NCBI GenBank assembly: GCA_964531455.1
Contig: CAZHFZ010000005.1
Span: forward strand, 1-64,000
Direction of reading: 5' to 3'
DNA length: 64,000 bases
Source of the DNA: Ga0077527 sp964531455
GTDB lineage: Bacteria > Pseudomonadota > Gammaproteobacteria > Burkholderiales > SG8-41
Part shown: positions 1 to 7,829 of the stretch, piece after piece
Layout of the letters: the number at the start of each line of letters is the position of its first letter
Numbering within the stretch: the first letter of the stretch is position 1
Made by a program: the position numbers and the translations under genes
The notes under the pieces: model-generated
What the model was told of the DNA's origin: nothing
Database searches by the model: none
The model's input: the letters and a program-made list of their open reading frames with translations, nothing else

Positions 1-349
1 TCAACGCCAGCGCCAGCGCCAGGAACAGCCACGACGCGAAAAACTTGCCGACAATGGCCTGCCAGCTGGTGATCGGCATGGTCAACAGCAGCTCCATCGT
101 GCCGAGCCGCCGCTCTTCCGACCACAGGCGCATGCCCACGGCAGGCACCAGGAACAGGTATAGCCACGGATGCCAGGTGAAGAAGGACACCAGCGAGGCT
201 TCGCCGCGCTCAAAGAAATTGCCGATGGTGAAGGTGAAGAAACCCGTCAACAACAGGAAGATCACCAGGAACACGTAGGCGATTGGCGACGTGAAGTAGC
301 CGGACAGCTCGCGCTTCATGATGGTACGAATGTTGGCCCAGGCGTTCAT
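1..349 (-). CDS. ABC-2 type transporter permease, N-terminal part (cut by window edge)
   Basis: Reading the minus strand from the ATG at 349 gives an open frame that runs off the left edge. It has a short basic N-terminus, then a hydrophobic segment at about residues 23-43 (SPIAYVFLVIFLLLTGFF), a loop with FERGEASL, and the motif MRLWSEERRLGTMELLLTMP. That motif is typical of ABC-2 permeases of the GldF/NosY type, in which the SEER element follows the first transmembrane hairpin. The start overlaps the stop of the upstream ATPase gene by four bases (ATGA), so the two are translationally coupled halves of one exporter. The substrate cannot be told. A GldG-like partner may lie outside the window. 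Confidence 0.85.
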   Translation of the reverse strand, partial: MNAWANIRTIMKRELSGYFTSPIAYVFLVIFLLLTGFFTFTIGNFFERGEASLVSFFTWHPWLYLFLVPAVGMRLWSEERRLGTMELLLTMPITSWQAIVGKFFASWLFLALALAL

Positions 350-1098
350 GCGCGCACCTCGTGATTAGCCTCGTGCTTGACGGTATCGGGCAGCGTGATC
401 GCGCGGAACACTTCGTCGAGCTTGCCTTCCGGCGAACGCGCCTTCAGTTCCGCCGGTGTGCCGCTGGCGACGATGCGGCCGCGGTCGATAATGATCACGC
501 GCGAGCAGGCCGCTTCAACTTCTTCAAGAATGTGGGTCGAGAAAATCACCACCTTGTTTTCGCCGAGGCGTTTGATCAGGCCGCGCACTTCGTGTTTCTG
601 ATTCGGGTCCAGACCGTCAGTCGGCTCGTCAAGAATGAGCACTTCCGGGTCATGGATCAGCGACTGCGCGAGGCAGGTGCGGTGTTTGTAACCTTTGGAC
701 AGCGTGTCAATCGACTGGTACAGCACGCCCTCAAGGAAACACAGTTCCACCGCGCGATGTACGGCGCGCTTGCGGGCATCGCCCTGCAGGCCGCGCAGCT
801 CGGCGCAGAAATTGAGAAAGCCGTTGACGGTCATGTCGGCATAACCCGGCGCGTTTTCCGGCAGGTAGCCAATCAGCCGCTTGGCAGCGATCGGATTTTC
901 GACCATGTCGTGGCCGCCAACGAGAATGCGGCCCGAAGTCGGGGGATAGTAGCCGGTGATCATGCGCATCGTGGTCGACTTGCCGGCGCCGTTAGGGCCG
1001 AGAAAGCCCAGTACTTCGCCGCGTTCGACGCTGAACGACACATCATTAACCGCCAGTTTCGGCCCGAAAGCCTTGACCAGGTGTTCGACGTTAATCAA
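346..1098 (-). CDS. ABC transporter ATP-binding protein (GldA-like)
   Basis: A 250-residue nucleotide-binding subunit. Visible are Walker A GPNGAGKST near residue 34, a signature LSKGYKHR near 134, Walker B VLILDEPTDGLDP near 154, and the H-loop histidine in FSTHILEE near 189. The SKGYK form of the signature and the ILDEPTDGLDP motif are typical of ATPases serving ABC-2 permeases such as GldA. It drives the permease encoded immediately downstream, with an ATGA overlap. The ATG at 1098 begins the typical MINVEHLVKAFG N-terminus. The 208-base spacer upstream, to the tRNA-Thr gene, must carry its promoter. Confidence 0.92.
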   Translation of the reverse strand: MINVEHLVKAFGPKLAVNDVSFSVERGEVLGFLGPNGAGKSTTMRMITGYYPPTSGRILVGGHDMVENPIAAKRLIGYLPENAPGYADMTVNGFLNFCAELRGLQGDARKRAVHRAVELCFLEGVLYQSIDTLSKGYKHRTCLAQSLIHDPEVLILDEPTDGLDPNQKHEVRGLIKRLGENKVVIFSTHILEEVEAACSRVIIIDRGRIVASGTPAELKARSPEGKLDEVFRAITLPDTVKHEANHEVRA

Positions 1099-1210
1099 TG
1101 CCTCTCTCCGTAGCGATGCTCGTCCGTCCTGCGGACGCGCGTTTTTGTGGCCTATTAGATAGCGTCGACCTGAAAAAATTCAAGTTTGACGCGACACAAC
1201 AGGTCACCCG

Positions 1211-1228
1211 CCACCCGTTTCCGGGTGG
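1211..1228. other. Hairpin in the spacer between the ABC gene and tRNA-Thr
   Basis: CCACCCG (1211-1217) and CGGGTGG (1222-1228) form a perfect 7-bp stem around TTTC. No T-run follows on either strand, so it is not a standard intrinsic terminator. It sits in the probable 5' region of the ABC ATPase transcript and may be a leader structure. The rest of the 1099-1306 spacer is AT-rich and holds no gene. Confidence 0.4.
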
Positions 1229-1306
1229 ATCATATATAACCCATTGATTATATTGGATTATTTTACCAACCCGCCGTTGCCTGCACAGTCTCCGCAGATG
1301 CGAAAG

Positions 1307-1382
1307 TGGTGCCGACAGTCTGAATCGAACAGACGACCTACCGCTTACAAGGCGGTTGCTCTACCAACTGAGCTATGCCGGC
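1307..1382 (-). tRNA. tRNA-Thr (anticodon TGT)
   Basis: Read on the minus strand, the 76 bases fold as a full cloverleaf. The acceptor stem is GCCGGCA with TGTCGGC, the D arm contains AGCTCAGTTGGTAGAGC, the anticodon stem-loop is CCGCCTTGTAAGCGG with anticodon TGT, the T arm contains GTTCGATTC, and the 3' CCA is encoded at 1307-1309. TGT reads ACA threonine codons. It stands alone, with no neighbouring tRNA. Confidence 0.96.
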
Positions 1383-1423
1383 GGGAGGCGGGATTATAGC
1401 GCCTCGCTAAACGGCCGGCCTCC

Positions 1424-1429
1424 TATAAT
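1424..1429 (+). promoter_or_regulatory. Candidate -10 box for the oxidoreductase gene
   Basis: A perfect TATAAT lies 35 bases upstream of the ATG at 1465, in the short spacer after tRNA-Thr. No good -35 hexamer is seen 16-18 bases upstream, so this is a partial match only. Confidence 0.4.
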
Positions 1430-1464
1430 TGCGCCTCGGTTTCTTCTCCAGGACATCAGCAAAA

Positions 1465-2367
1465 ATGACCCCTTCTCCCGTTGGCGCTTCCATCGGCGCC
1501 TCTGTAGGCATCATCGGCTGCGGCCTGATGGGCAGCGCCTGCGCCAAGCGCCTGCTCGCGGCCGGCCACCCTGTCATCGGTTACGACATCGATCCCGCCA
1601 AGTCCGCAGCCCTCGCCGCCATCGGTGGCCGGTCCGCAGCCTCGCTGGATGAACTCGCGCGTAATTGCAGCACGCTGGTACTGGCTGTATTCAATACGGA
1701 GCAGGCCGAAACCACCTGCGATGCCCTGCTCGCCGCTTTACCAGCTGACGCCCCGGCACTGACCGCAATCTGCGTCAGTACCTGCGACCCGGATCGCATC
1801 TCGGCACTGGCGCAACGCCTGCCCGCTCAACGCCTGCGTTTCGTCGAAATGCCGGTCTCCGGCACCAGCGACCAGACCGCACGCGGCGACGCGCTGGGTC
1901 TGGTCGGCGGCGACCCCGCCGCTGCGGAAGCCGTGAGCAGCGTGCTCGACGCCATCTGCCCGCGCCGCCACCACCTCGGCGCCGCCGGCAACGGCGGCCG
2001 CGCCAAACTCGCGATCAACCTGATCCTCGGCATCAACCGCGCCGCACTCGCCGAAGGCCTGGTCTTCGCCGAACGCATGGGCCTGCCGCTGGCGCCTTTC
2101 CTCGCCGTCGCACGCGATTCAGCCGCTTACTCGCAGATCATGGATGTCAAAGGCGACAAGATGATCGCCGGCGACTTCACCCCGCACGGCAAGATCGCGC
2201 AGACGCTGAAGGATTTTTCGCTGATGCTCGAACTCGCGCAACGCCTGCAACAACAACTGCCGCTGGCCGGCACCTATACCGACATTGTCGAAGGCTGCAT
2301 GAAAGCCGGTGAAGCGGAACTCGATAACGCCGCGGTGATTCGCGAAATCCGGCGCAGAACAAAATAG
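1465..2367 (+). CDS. NAD(P)-dependent oxidoreductase, 3-hydroxyisobutyrate dehydrogenase family
   Basis: A 300-residue protein from the ATG at 1465; an in-frame start 36 bases upstream falls at the -10 box and is unlikely. An N-terminal Rossmann fold begins with VGIIGCGLMGSACAKRLLAAGHPVIGYD (GxGxxG, then an acidic D that suggests NAD preference). The middle has the substrate-loop motif MPVSGTSDQTARGDALGLVGG, and then GNGGRAKLAINLILGINRAALAEG, where the family's catalytic lysine lies in GxxxxxK. Both length and layout fit beta-hydroxyacid dehydrogenases (HIBADH, tartronate semialdehyde reductase, GLYR1). The exact substrate is not evident. It is a single gene, with tRNA-Thr behind it and an intergenic repeat after it. 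Confidence 0.88.
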   Translation: MTPSPVGASIGASVGIIGCGLMGSACAKRLLAAGHPVIGYDIDPAKSAALAAIGGRSAASLDELARNCSTLVLAVFNTEQAETTCDALLAALPADAPALTAICVSTCDPDRISALAQRLPAQRLRFVEMPVSGTSDQTARGDALGLVGGDPAAAEAVSSVLDAICPRRHHLGAAGNGGRAKLAINLILGINRAALAEGLVFAERMGLPLAPFLAVARDSAAYSQIMDVKGDKMIAGDFTPHGKIAQTLKDFSLMLELAQRLQQQLPLAGTYTDIVEGCMKAGEAELDNAAVIREIRRRTK

Positions 2368-2414
2368 TCGCCGGTTAAAAACCACGGCGAGTATTCCAAC
2401 GACATCGCTGCCCC

Positions 2415-2601
2415 CTTGTAAGCCGCCGAGCAGCACAGCCAAGCCGGGGGCAGTCGGCGAGGACTGTCTGAGCTCTCGCGTTTACGCGAGAGCGAGTTCC
2501 GCAGCCGCCCGTCTTGGCGAGCAGCGCAGGGAAGTCCGAAGGACCGGCGAGCCGGGGCGGCTTTTCTTTGGTTACTTTCTTTTGTCCGCACAAAAGAAAG
2601 T
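2415..2601. repeat. Hairpin-rich intergenic repeat-like element
   Basis: The spacer 2368-2703 holds no gene. It contains two strong hairpins. CTCTCGCG/CGCGAGAG encloses TTTA at 2473-2492 (8-bp stem). ACTTTCTTTTGT (2574-2585) pairs perfectly with ACAAAAGAAAGT (2590-2601) around CCGC (12-bp stem). The element lies straight after the oxidoreductase gene and may act as its 3' boundary. From memory, similar 'TTTCTTTGGTTACTTTC' elements are widespread in beta- and gammaproteobacterial spacers, but copy number here cannot be checked beyond the window. The outer borders are approximate. Confidence 0.55.
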
Positions 2602-2645
2602 GACTAGCCGCCGGGCTACCCCCGGCGACGTTAAAGCACTACATT

Positions 2646-2682
2646 ACAAAAGAAAACGGCACAGGTTCGCACCCGTGCCGTC
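2646..2682 (-). terminator. Intrinsic terminator of the amidohydrolase gene
   Basis: On the minus strand ACGGCAC (2681-2675) pairs with GTGCCGT (2662-2656), with further GGT/ACC pairing inside the loop. The tract TTTTCTTTTG follows. This is a good rho-independent terminator, 20-60 bases past the stop codon of the gene at 2704-4212. Confidence 0.8.
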
Positions 2683-2703
2683 TTCATGTACAGCAACCGA
2701 CTA

Positions 2704-4212
2704 TCAGGTCTTCTTCACCGCATACCCATAAGCCAGATTAGTCCGGTCCCCGCCCTCACGATCATAAGCCTGCTTCGCCAACGCAAACCGGTCATTCACC
2801 AGCGACGCACGATGCTGCGCGGTCACACCATACAGCCGCGCATTGTTGTCACCAAAGATGGCCTTTTTCACCGGACCATCGGCCGCACCCAGCGGTGCAA
2901 AACCGTATTTCTTGCGCATGTCTTCGGGGATTTCCAGTCGGCGCAGCGCTTCAATCTGCCATTGCGGCGCGCCGGTCCAGACGGCATCCGTACCCCACAC
3001 CACGCGATCCGCGCCGAGGCCCTTGACCAGCTGGCCCATCATCGCCGCGCACAGCCGCGGTTCGGCCACCGTGCTTTGCGCAAACAGCTGGCCGACATCG
3101 CCATACACATTGCGCACGCCGAATTTCTCCGGGATCTCGCACAGGTCGGTCACCCAGTCGATGCGGCCGGTTTGCTCGAACTGCTCCATGCCCACTTTGT
3201 ATGCGCCGCCGGTGAAGCGGAAACCCGAGTGGTAACAGATGAAATTGAGCTGCGGCCAGTCCTTCGCCGCCTTGCCGACGTCGCGCACGTCGGCGTAATT
3301 CACCAGATCGGGGAACTGTTTGGTGGTCGCAGGCGGATACAGGCCCTTGTGAAAACACACATTGCGCAGACTCGGATTGTTCTTCGAGGCCTTCACCAGT
3401 TTTTCATAGAAGGGATACAGCAGCTTCTCGTCATCAAGATGCCAGGGATGTTTGGCGAGATTTTTGTTGGTATTGTCGCCGACGGTGTAACCCTTGAACG
3501 AATCGGGCTTCAGCACTTCGAGGTCATGATCGACCTTGTCCAGCCAGCCCGGCATGCCCGGCATGAATATCGCATGCGAATACATGCGCTTGGTGCCCGC
3601 TTCCTTGTTCACACGGACGCGCGCATCGTTTTTCATTTCATTGGTAAGGAACCAGTCGCGCGGATCTTCAGAGCCCGAACCGGAGATCAGCGCGATCTTG
3701 GTATCGGAGTCGAGGTAGATTTCCTTGAAGTAGTTGGGGAACTTCAGGTCTTCGATGGTCTGCGGCTTGCCCGCCAGCAGCGGGTTCCAGCCGGCCTTGC
3801 CCACCGCCTCGCGCTGGCGCACGAAACCCATCAGACGCGTATCGTCGCGCAGGAAGTGGGTGTGCATGTCCATGATGAATTGGCTCTTCAGCGCATTGGC
3901 GCGCTCGTTCGCCATTTCCGGAGTTGCCGCTTCGGCTCGGCTCACCGCGTACAGCGGGCCGTAGGTATCGTTCATCGCGACAAATGCCGCGGCCATGCCC
4001 GCCGCGCTCTTGAAAAAGCGGCGGCGCGTGATGCCGTGTTTTTTCGCCATCTCGCTGCCGATGGCCTTGACCCGCGCTTCGAACTCGCGCTGCTTCTCGG
4101 TCTGCGGCGTCGGCATGTATTCATCGCTGGAAATACATTGCGTCGGGATCGGCGACGGGAAAATGGTGCTTTCCGCGGCGACGACCTGTGCCAGTTCTTC
4201 TGGGGTAAGCAT
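2704..4212 (-). CDS. Amidohydrolase-family metal-dependent hydrolase with Tat-like signal
   Basis: A 502-residue protein from the ATG at 4212. AGGAGG (4221-4226) lies eight bases upstream of this start. The frame is open up to 4575, but that stretch overlaps sspB and is not used. The N-terminal 55 residues are soluble. They are followed by a twin-arginine-like motif TRRRFFK and a hydrophobic stretch SAAGMAAAFVAM, ending near AEA. The metal site opens with MDMHTHF (HxH). Later come NVCFHKG, FICYHSGFRF and VVWGTDAVWTG, whose final Asp is the expected catalytic residue. This order matches Amidohydro_2 (TIM-barrel decarboxylases and hydrolases related to ACMSD). The substrate is unknown. The long leader before the RR motif is unusual for Tat export. 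Single gene with its own terminator. Confidence 0.85.
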   Translation of the reverse strand: MLTPEELAQVVAAESTIFPSPIPTQCISSDEYMPTPQTEKQREFEARVKAIGSEMAKKHGITRRRFFKSAAGMAAAFVAMNDTYGPLYAVSRAEAATPEMANERANALKSQFIMDMHTHFLRDDTRLMGFVRQREAVGKAGWNPLLAGKPQTIEDLKFPNYFKEIYLDSDTKIALISGSGSEDPRDWFLTNEMKNDARVRVNKEAGTKRMYSHAIFMPGMPGWLDKVDHDLEVLKPDSFKGYTVGDNTNKNLAKHPWHLDDEKLLYPFYEKLVKASKNNPSLRNVCFHKGLYPPATTKQFPDLVNYADVRDVGKAAKDWPQLNFICYHSGFRFTGGAYKVGMEQFEQTGRIDWVTDLCEIPEKFGVRNVYGDVGQLFAQSTVAEPRLCAAMMGQLVKGLGADRVVWGTDAVWTGAPQWQIEALRRLEIPEDMRKKYGFAPLGAADGPVKKAIFGDNNARLYGVTAQHRASLVNDRFALAKQAYDREGGDRTNLAYGYAVKKT

Positions 4213-4272
4213 GCGCGAATCCTCCTGGAGTGTGCGCTGAGCATCCGCCGTAATGAATATTGCTGTGATACG

Positions 4273-4291
4273 ACCGCTGCGGCGGTTTTTT
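4273..4291 (+). terminator. Terminator-like hairpin with T-run in the amidohydrolase-sspB spacer
   Basis: ACCGC (4273-4277) pairs with GCGGT (4282-4286), and a run of T follows on the plus strand. Both flanking genes are on the minus strand, so on this orientation it would only stop antisense transcription. The stem alone could still serve the sspB side. Evidence is weak. Confidence 0.25.
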
Positions 4292-4361
4292 ATGTCGGGA
4301 AACGGCGTCGGAGGATTCTGCGACGCGTGCCGGGCAGTGTCAAACCGCGCCGGAAGCAGGC

Positions 4362-4808
4362 CTATTTGACGATCTGCAGGCGGGGGCGTCCGCCCGGCGC
4401 CGGTGCATCCGGCTTGGGATCGTCTGGTGCCGCTGGCGGCGGATCCCCCGCACTTTCCATGGCGGCAGTGCCGCCCGATCCGACCGACTGGGCCTGAGCG
4501 TCTTCGGGAAAAAACAGTCCTTGCCCGTTCTCGCGCGCGAAAATGCCCTGCACCGCTGAAACCGGCACCGTACATTCACGCGATACACCGCCAAAGCGGG
4601 CGGAAAACTCGATGAAGTCGTTACCAATACTCAACTTGTGTGTGGCGTCGTAACCAAGGTTGAGAACGATTTCACCATTACGCACGTGTTCCGCGGGCAC
4701 GCGGGTGTTTTCGTCAACCTTCACCGAAACGTACGGTGTCAGTCCGCTGTCGCACGCCCATTCATGGACGGCGCGGATCAGATAGGGTTTGGTGGAACGT
4801 TCGGCCAC
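4362..4808 (-). CDS. sspB: ClpXP protease specificity-enhancing factor SspB
   Basis: 148 residues from a GTG at 4808; there is no ATG near the conserved start STKPYLIRAVHEWACDSGLTPYVSV. The substrate-binding domain continues through VPAEHVRNGEIVLNLGYDATHKLSIGNDFIEFSARFGG. A Pro/Gly/Ala-rich flexible linker then ends in the short basic tail RPRLQIVK, which in this family docks on the ClpX N-domain. SspB delivers ssrA-tagged proteins to ClpXP. It lies 22 bases after sspA, the usual pairing. The frame upstream of 4808 overlaps sspA and is spurious. Confidence 0.93.
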   Translation of the reverse strand: MAERSTKPYLIRAVHEWACDSGLTPYVSVKVDENTRVPAEHVRNGEIVLNLGYDATHKLSIGNDFIEFSARFGGVSRECTVPVSAVQGIFARENGQGLFFPEDAQAQSVGSGGTAAMESAGDPPPAAPDDPKPDAPAPGGRPRLQIVK

Positions 4809-4830
4809 GACGGAACCTGGCTGCGCCGGC

Positions 4831-5430
4831 TTACTTGCGCATGACCTTTTCGGAAGCCGTAAGCGCGTCGATGTAGGCCGGCCGGCTGAACAGCCGTTCG
4901 GCATATTTCATCAACGGCGCTGCCTGCTTGCCGAGCTGGATGCCGTAGTGATCAAGACGCCACAACAACGGCGCAATCGCCACATCAAGCATCGAGAATT
5001 CCTCGCCCAGCATGTATTTCTGCTTGGCGAACACCGGAGCGATCTGGGTCAGCGCGTCGCGTATGGTCTGGCGGCCCTTGTCGGCCTGTTTCGGCGTGCC
5101 TTTTTCGATATTGATCACATGCGAAAACATTTCCTGTTCAAAACGGTACAGGAACAGTCGCGCACGGGCGCGCATCACCGGATCGGCCGGCATCAGTTGC
5201 GGATGCGGGAAGCGATCATCGATGTATTCGTTGATGATGTTCGATTCATAGAGAATCAGGTCGCGTTCGACCAGCACCGGCACCTGGTTATACGGATTCA
5301 TCACCGCCAGGTCTTCCGGCTTGTTGAACAGATCGACGTCAATGATCTGGAAATCCATGCCTTTTTCATAAAGCACGAAGCGGCAGCGTTGGCTGAAAGG
5401 GCAGGTAGTGCCCGAGTAGAGTGTCATCAT
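4831..5430 (-). CDS. sspA: Stringent starvation protein A (GST-fold RNA polymerase-associated factor)
   Basis: 199 residues. An N-terminal thioredoxin-like GST domain (MMTLYSGTTCPFSQRCRFVLYEKG, with the cis-Pro motif NQVPVLVERDLILYESNIINEYID) is followed by an all-helical C-terminal domain (MLGEEFSMLDVAIAPLLWRLDHYGI). SspA proteins keep the GST fold but bind RNA polymerase and act in stress and stationary phase. The location between the bc1 genes and sspB, all on the same strand, is the common betaproteobacterial order. The start at 5430 fits the family N-terminus. Confidence 0.93.
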   Translation of the reverse strand: MMTLYSGTTCPFSQRCRFVLYEKGMDFQIIDVDLFNKPEDLAVMNPYNQVPVLVERDLILYESNIINEYIDDRFPHPQLMPADPVMRARARLFLYRFEQEMFSHVINIEKGTPKQADKGRQTIRDALTQIAPVFAKQKYMLGEEFSMLDVAIAPLLWRLDHYGIQLGKQAAPLMKYAERLFSRPAYIDALTASEKVMRK

Positions 5431-5508
5431 GATCAGTTATCCGTAACGGAACAGCATCAAAAAATCGGAAGGGGCGGGTGCATCAGCAACGCAGCAATCC
5501 AGAAAGCC

Positions 5509-5539
5509 GGGGCCGTCGCGCGTTCCCGCGCACGGCCCC
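5509..5539 (-). other. Strong GC hairpin between petC and sspA
   Basis: GGGGCCGT (5509-5516) pairs with ACGGCCCC (5532-5539), and CGCG/CGCG extends the stem inwards around a short loop. No U-tract follows on the minus strand. It may be an attenuator, a partial terminator or an mRNA-stabilising end that separates the petABC message from sspAB. The remainder of the 128-base spacer shows nothing else. Confidence 0.45.
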
Positions 5540-5558
5540 TGGCAGGCTGAAAACGCCG

Positions 5559-6323
5559 TCAGTGCACGTCTTTCCAGTATTCCTTCTTCAGGGCATAGGC
5601 GAGGATGAACAGCAGGCCGAGCGCAAACAGCACGAACATGCCGATGGTGGTGCGGCTGGAGCGCGCAGGTTCTGCCATGAACACCAGGTAGTTCACCAGG
5701 TCGGCAACCATCTGGTCGTACTCGACCGGGCTGAGCTTGCCCGGTTTGTCGAGCTTGAGCACCTGCTCGGTTTTCTCGAAACCGGCGCCCTGCACTTTTT
5801 TGTCGGCCAGTACCTGCTCGCCCTGCAGTTCCCACATCACGTGCGGCATGCCGACGTTGGGGAACACGGTGTTGTTCCAGCCGGTCGGCCGCTGAGCGTC
5901 GCGGTAGAAGCCGCGCATATAGCTGTAAAGCCAGTCGGCGCCGCTGCCGGCCGGGGATGAGCGCGAACGCGCGATCAGCGAGAGTTCCGGGGGCGCCGCG
6001 CCGAACCAGGCCGCTGCATCCTTCGGGTCCATCGCGATCTTCATCAGGTCACCGACCTTGCCGCCACTGAACACCAGATTGTCGAGGATCTGCTGGTCAG
6101 TCAGGCCGATGTCACGCAGCCGGTTGAATCGCATGTAGCTTGCGCTGTGGCAATTAAGGCAGTAGTTGACGAAATGCCGGGCACCGCGCTGCTGCGAAGC
6201 CTGGTCGTTTTCATCAATCGGCGCACGGTCCAGTTTGACATCACTGCCCGCTGCCAGCGCGAATGCCGGGGCCAGCAGCAGGATTGCGATCAGATGCTTG
6301 AGTTTGTTCATGTTTTTGCCCAT
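5559..6323 (-). CDS. petC: Ubiquinol-cytochrome c reductase, cytochrome c1 subunit
   Basis: 254 residues. The N-terminal signal MNKLKHLIAILLLAPAFALAAG precedes the haem-binding CxxCH (YCLNCHS, residues 55-59). Further family elements are SYMRFNRLRDIGL and the PPELSLIARSR segment. PHVMWELQGEQ supplies the Met region typical of the sixth haem ligand. A C-terminal membrane anchor follows (TTIGMFVLFALGLLFILAYALKKEYWKDV). It passes electrons from the Rieske centre to soluble cytochrome c. The ATG shares its first base with the petB stop (TAATG), which implies translational coupling. Confidence 0.96.
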   Translation of the reverse strand: MGKNMNKLKHLIAILLLAPAFALAAGSDVKLDRAPIDENDQASQQRGARHFVNYCLNCHSASYMRFNRLRDIGLTDQQILDNLVFSGGKVGDLMKIAMDPKDAAAWFGAAPPELSLIARSRSSPAGSGADWLYSYMRGFYRDAQRPTGWNNTVFPNVGMPHVMWELQGEQVLADKKVQGAGFEKTEQVLKLDKPGKLSPVEYDQMVADLVNYLVFMAEPARSSRTTIGMFVLFALGLLFILAYALKKEYWKDVH

Positions 6324-7824
6324 TACATGGTCACCCGGTCAGGCACGGGCTTGGTCTTGTCCATCGACGAATACCACGGCATCAGCAGGAAGAACGCGAA
6401 ATAGATCAGCGTGCCGATCTGCGAAATCACGGTACCCGCCGGCGTCACCGTCTGCGTGCCGTAATAACCAAGCACGATAAAGACGATTACAAAGATGGTC
6501 AGCGCAGCGCGGGACAACGTACCCTTGTAGCGGATCGACTTCACCGGGCTCTGGTCCAGCCAAGGCAGCAGGAAGAAAATCAGCGTTGCCGCACCCATCA
6601 TCACGACACCCCAGACCTTCGCCTCGATCGCCAGCGGACCACCTTTCATCAGCACGATGACCACCAGGCCAATGACCGGAGCGACCATTTTGATCAGGGG
6701 GTTGCGTGCGGTAAGCCAGATCAGCAGCACATAAGCAGCGACACCGATCGCCAGCACCAGCATGAAATCTTCGGTAATTGCGCGCAGGATCGAGTAATAC
6801 GGCGTGAAATACCAGACCGGGGCGATATGAGCGGGTGTCTTCAGCGCATCTGCAGGGATGAAGTTGTTGTATTCGAGGAAGTATCCCCCCATCTCCGGCA
6901 TGAAAAACACCACCATGAAGAAGAAGAACAGGAATACCACTACGCCGACAAGATCCTTCACCGTGTAGTACGGATGGAACGGAATGCCGTCGAGCGGAAC
7001 GCCCTTGNNNNNNNNNNCAGTACGCCGCCACCCACCTCCGCCATGAAAAACACAACGAACAAAAAGCCGACGAGCGAAACGCCCTTGGCGTCCTTGTTCT
7101 GCTTGATCTCGATGCCGTCAGGATTGTTCGAACCGACTTCATGCAGCGCCATGATGTGCGCAGCCACCAGACCCAGCAGCACCAGCGGGATCGCGATCAC
7201 GTGGAAGGCGAAGAAGCGGTTCAGCGTGGCATCCGAAATAACGAAGTCACCGCGGATCCAGGTCGACAGGTCGGGACCGATCACCGGCAGTGCATCAAAC
7301 AGGTTGATGATCACCTGCGCACCCCAGAACGACATCTGTCCCCAGGGCAGGAGGTAACCGAAGAACGCTTCGGCCATCAGGCACAGGTAGATCAGCATGC
7401 CGAAAATCCAGATCAGTTCACGCGGCTGGCGGTACGAACCGTACATCAGCCCGCGGAACATGTGCAGGTAGATGACGACGAAAAACGCCGAAGCGCCGGT
7501 GGAGTGCATGTAGCGGATGAACCAGCCGCCGGGCACGTCACGCATGATGTATTCGACGGACGCAAAAGCTTCGGCCGCCGAGGGTTTGTAATGCATGACC
7601 AGGAAAATGCCGGTGACGATCTGGATGACCAAAACCAGCATGGCCAGGCCGCCGAAGAAATACCAGAAGTTGAAGTTCTTCGGCGCGTAGTACTGCGACA
7701 GGTGGTCGCGCCACAGCGACATCAGCGGGAAGCGTTGATCGACCCACGTGAGCACGCCGCTGATCGGCGCGTTAAGCGGGCCGGCGCCGCTGAATTGAAC
7801 GGGTTCTTTGGGTGCAGATGCCAT
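6323..7824 (-). CDS. petB: Cytochrome b subunit of the bc1 complex (interrupted by an assembly gap)
   Basis: Two frames flank a 10-N gap at 7008-7017. The N-terminal part (from 7824) holds the haem-bearing helices: FFGGLAMLVLVIQIVTGIFLVMHYKP, RYMHSTGASAFFVVIYLHMFRG, LMAEAFFGYLLPWGQMSFWGAQV and FFAFHVIAIPLVLLGLVAAHIMALHEVGSNNPDG. The C-terminal part holds DGIPFHPYYTVKDLVG, FFMPEMGGYFLEYNNF (the PE[MW] Qo-site motif) and WYFTPYYSILRAI. The frames do not join through the gap. Bases 7018-7090 look like a faulty contig end (see findings). The gene is probably intact in the organism. It works with petA and petC in the proton-pumping bc1 complex. Confidence 0.92.
7008..7017. other. Assembly gap (10 N)
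   Basis: Ten N bases stand inside petB. Similar sequence (gagcg, then aacgcccttg) lies at 6992-7007 and again near 7074-7087, and the protein frames on the two sides do not meet. This is a placeholder join, not a measured length. Confidence 0.98.
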
Positions 7825-7829
7825 GTTGA

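Noticed and set aside
2686..4497. 603-residue plus-strand open frame
   Set aside because: It is antisense to the amidohydrolase gene, with a His/Arg-rich composition typical of reverse-strand shadows in GC-rich genes, and has no recognisable domain.
4213..4575. 121-residue N-terminal extension of the amidohydrolase frame
   Set aside because: It overlaps sspB on the same strand in another frame, has Arg/Gly-rich shadow composition, and a good AGGAGG site marks the start at 4212.
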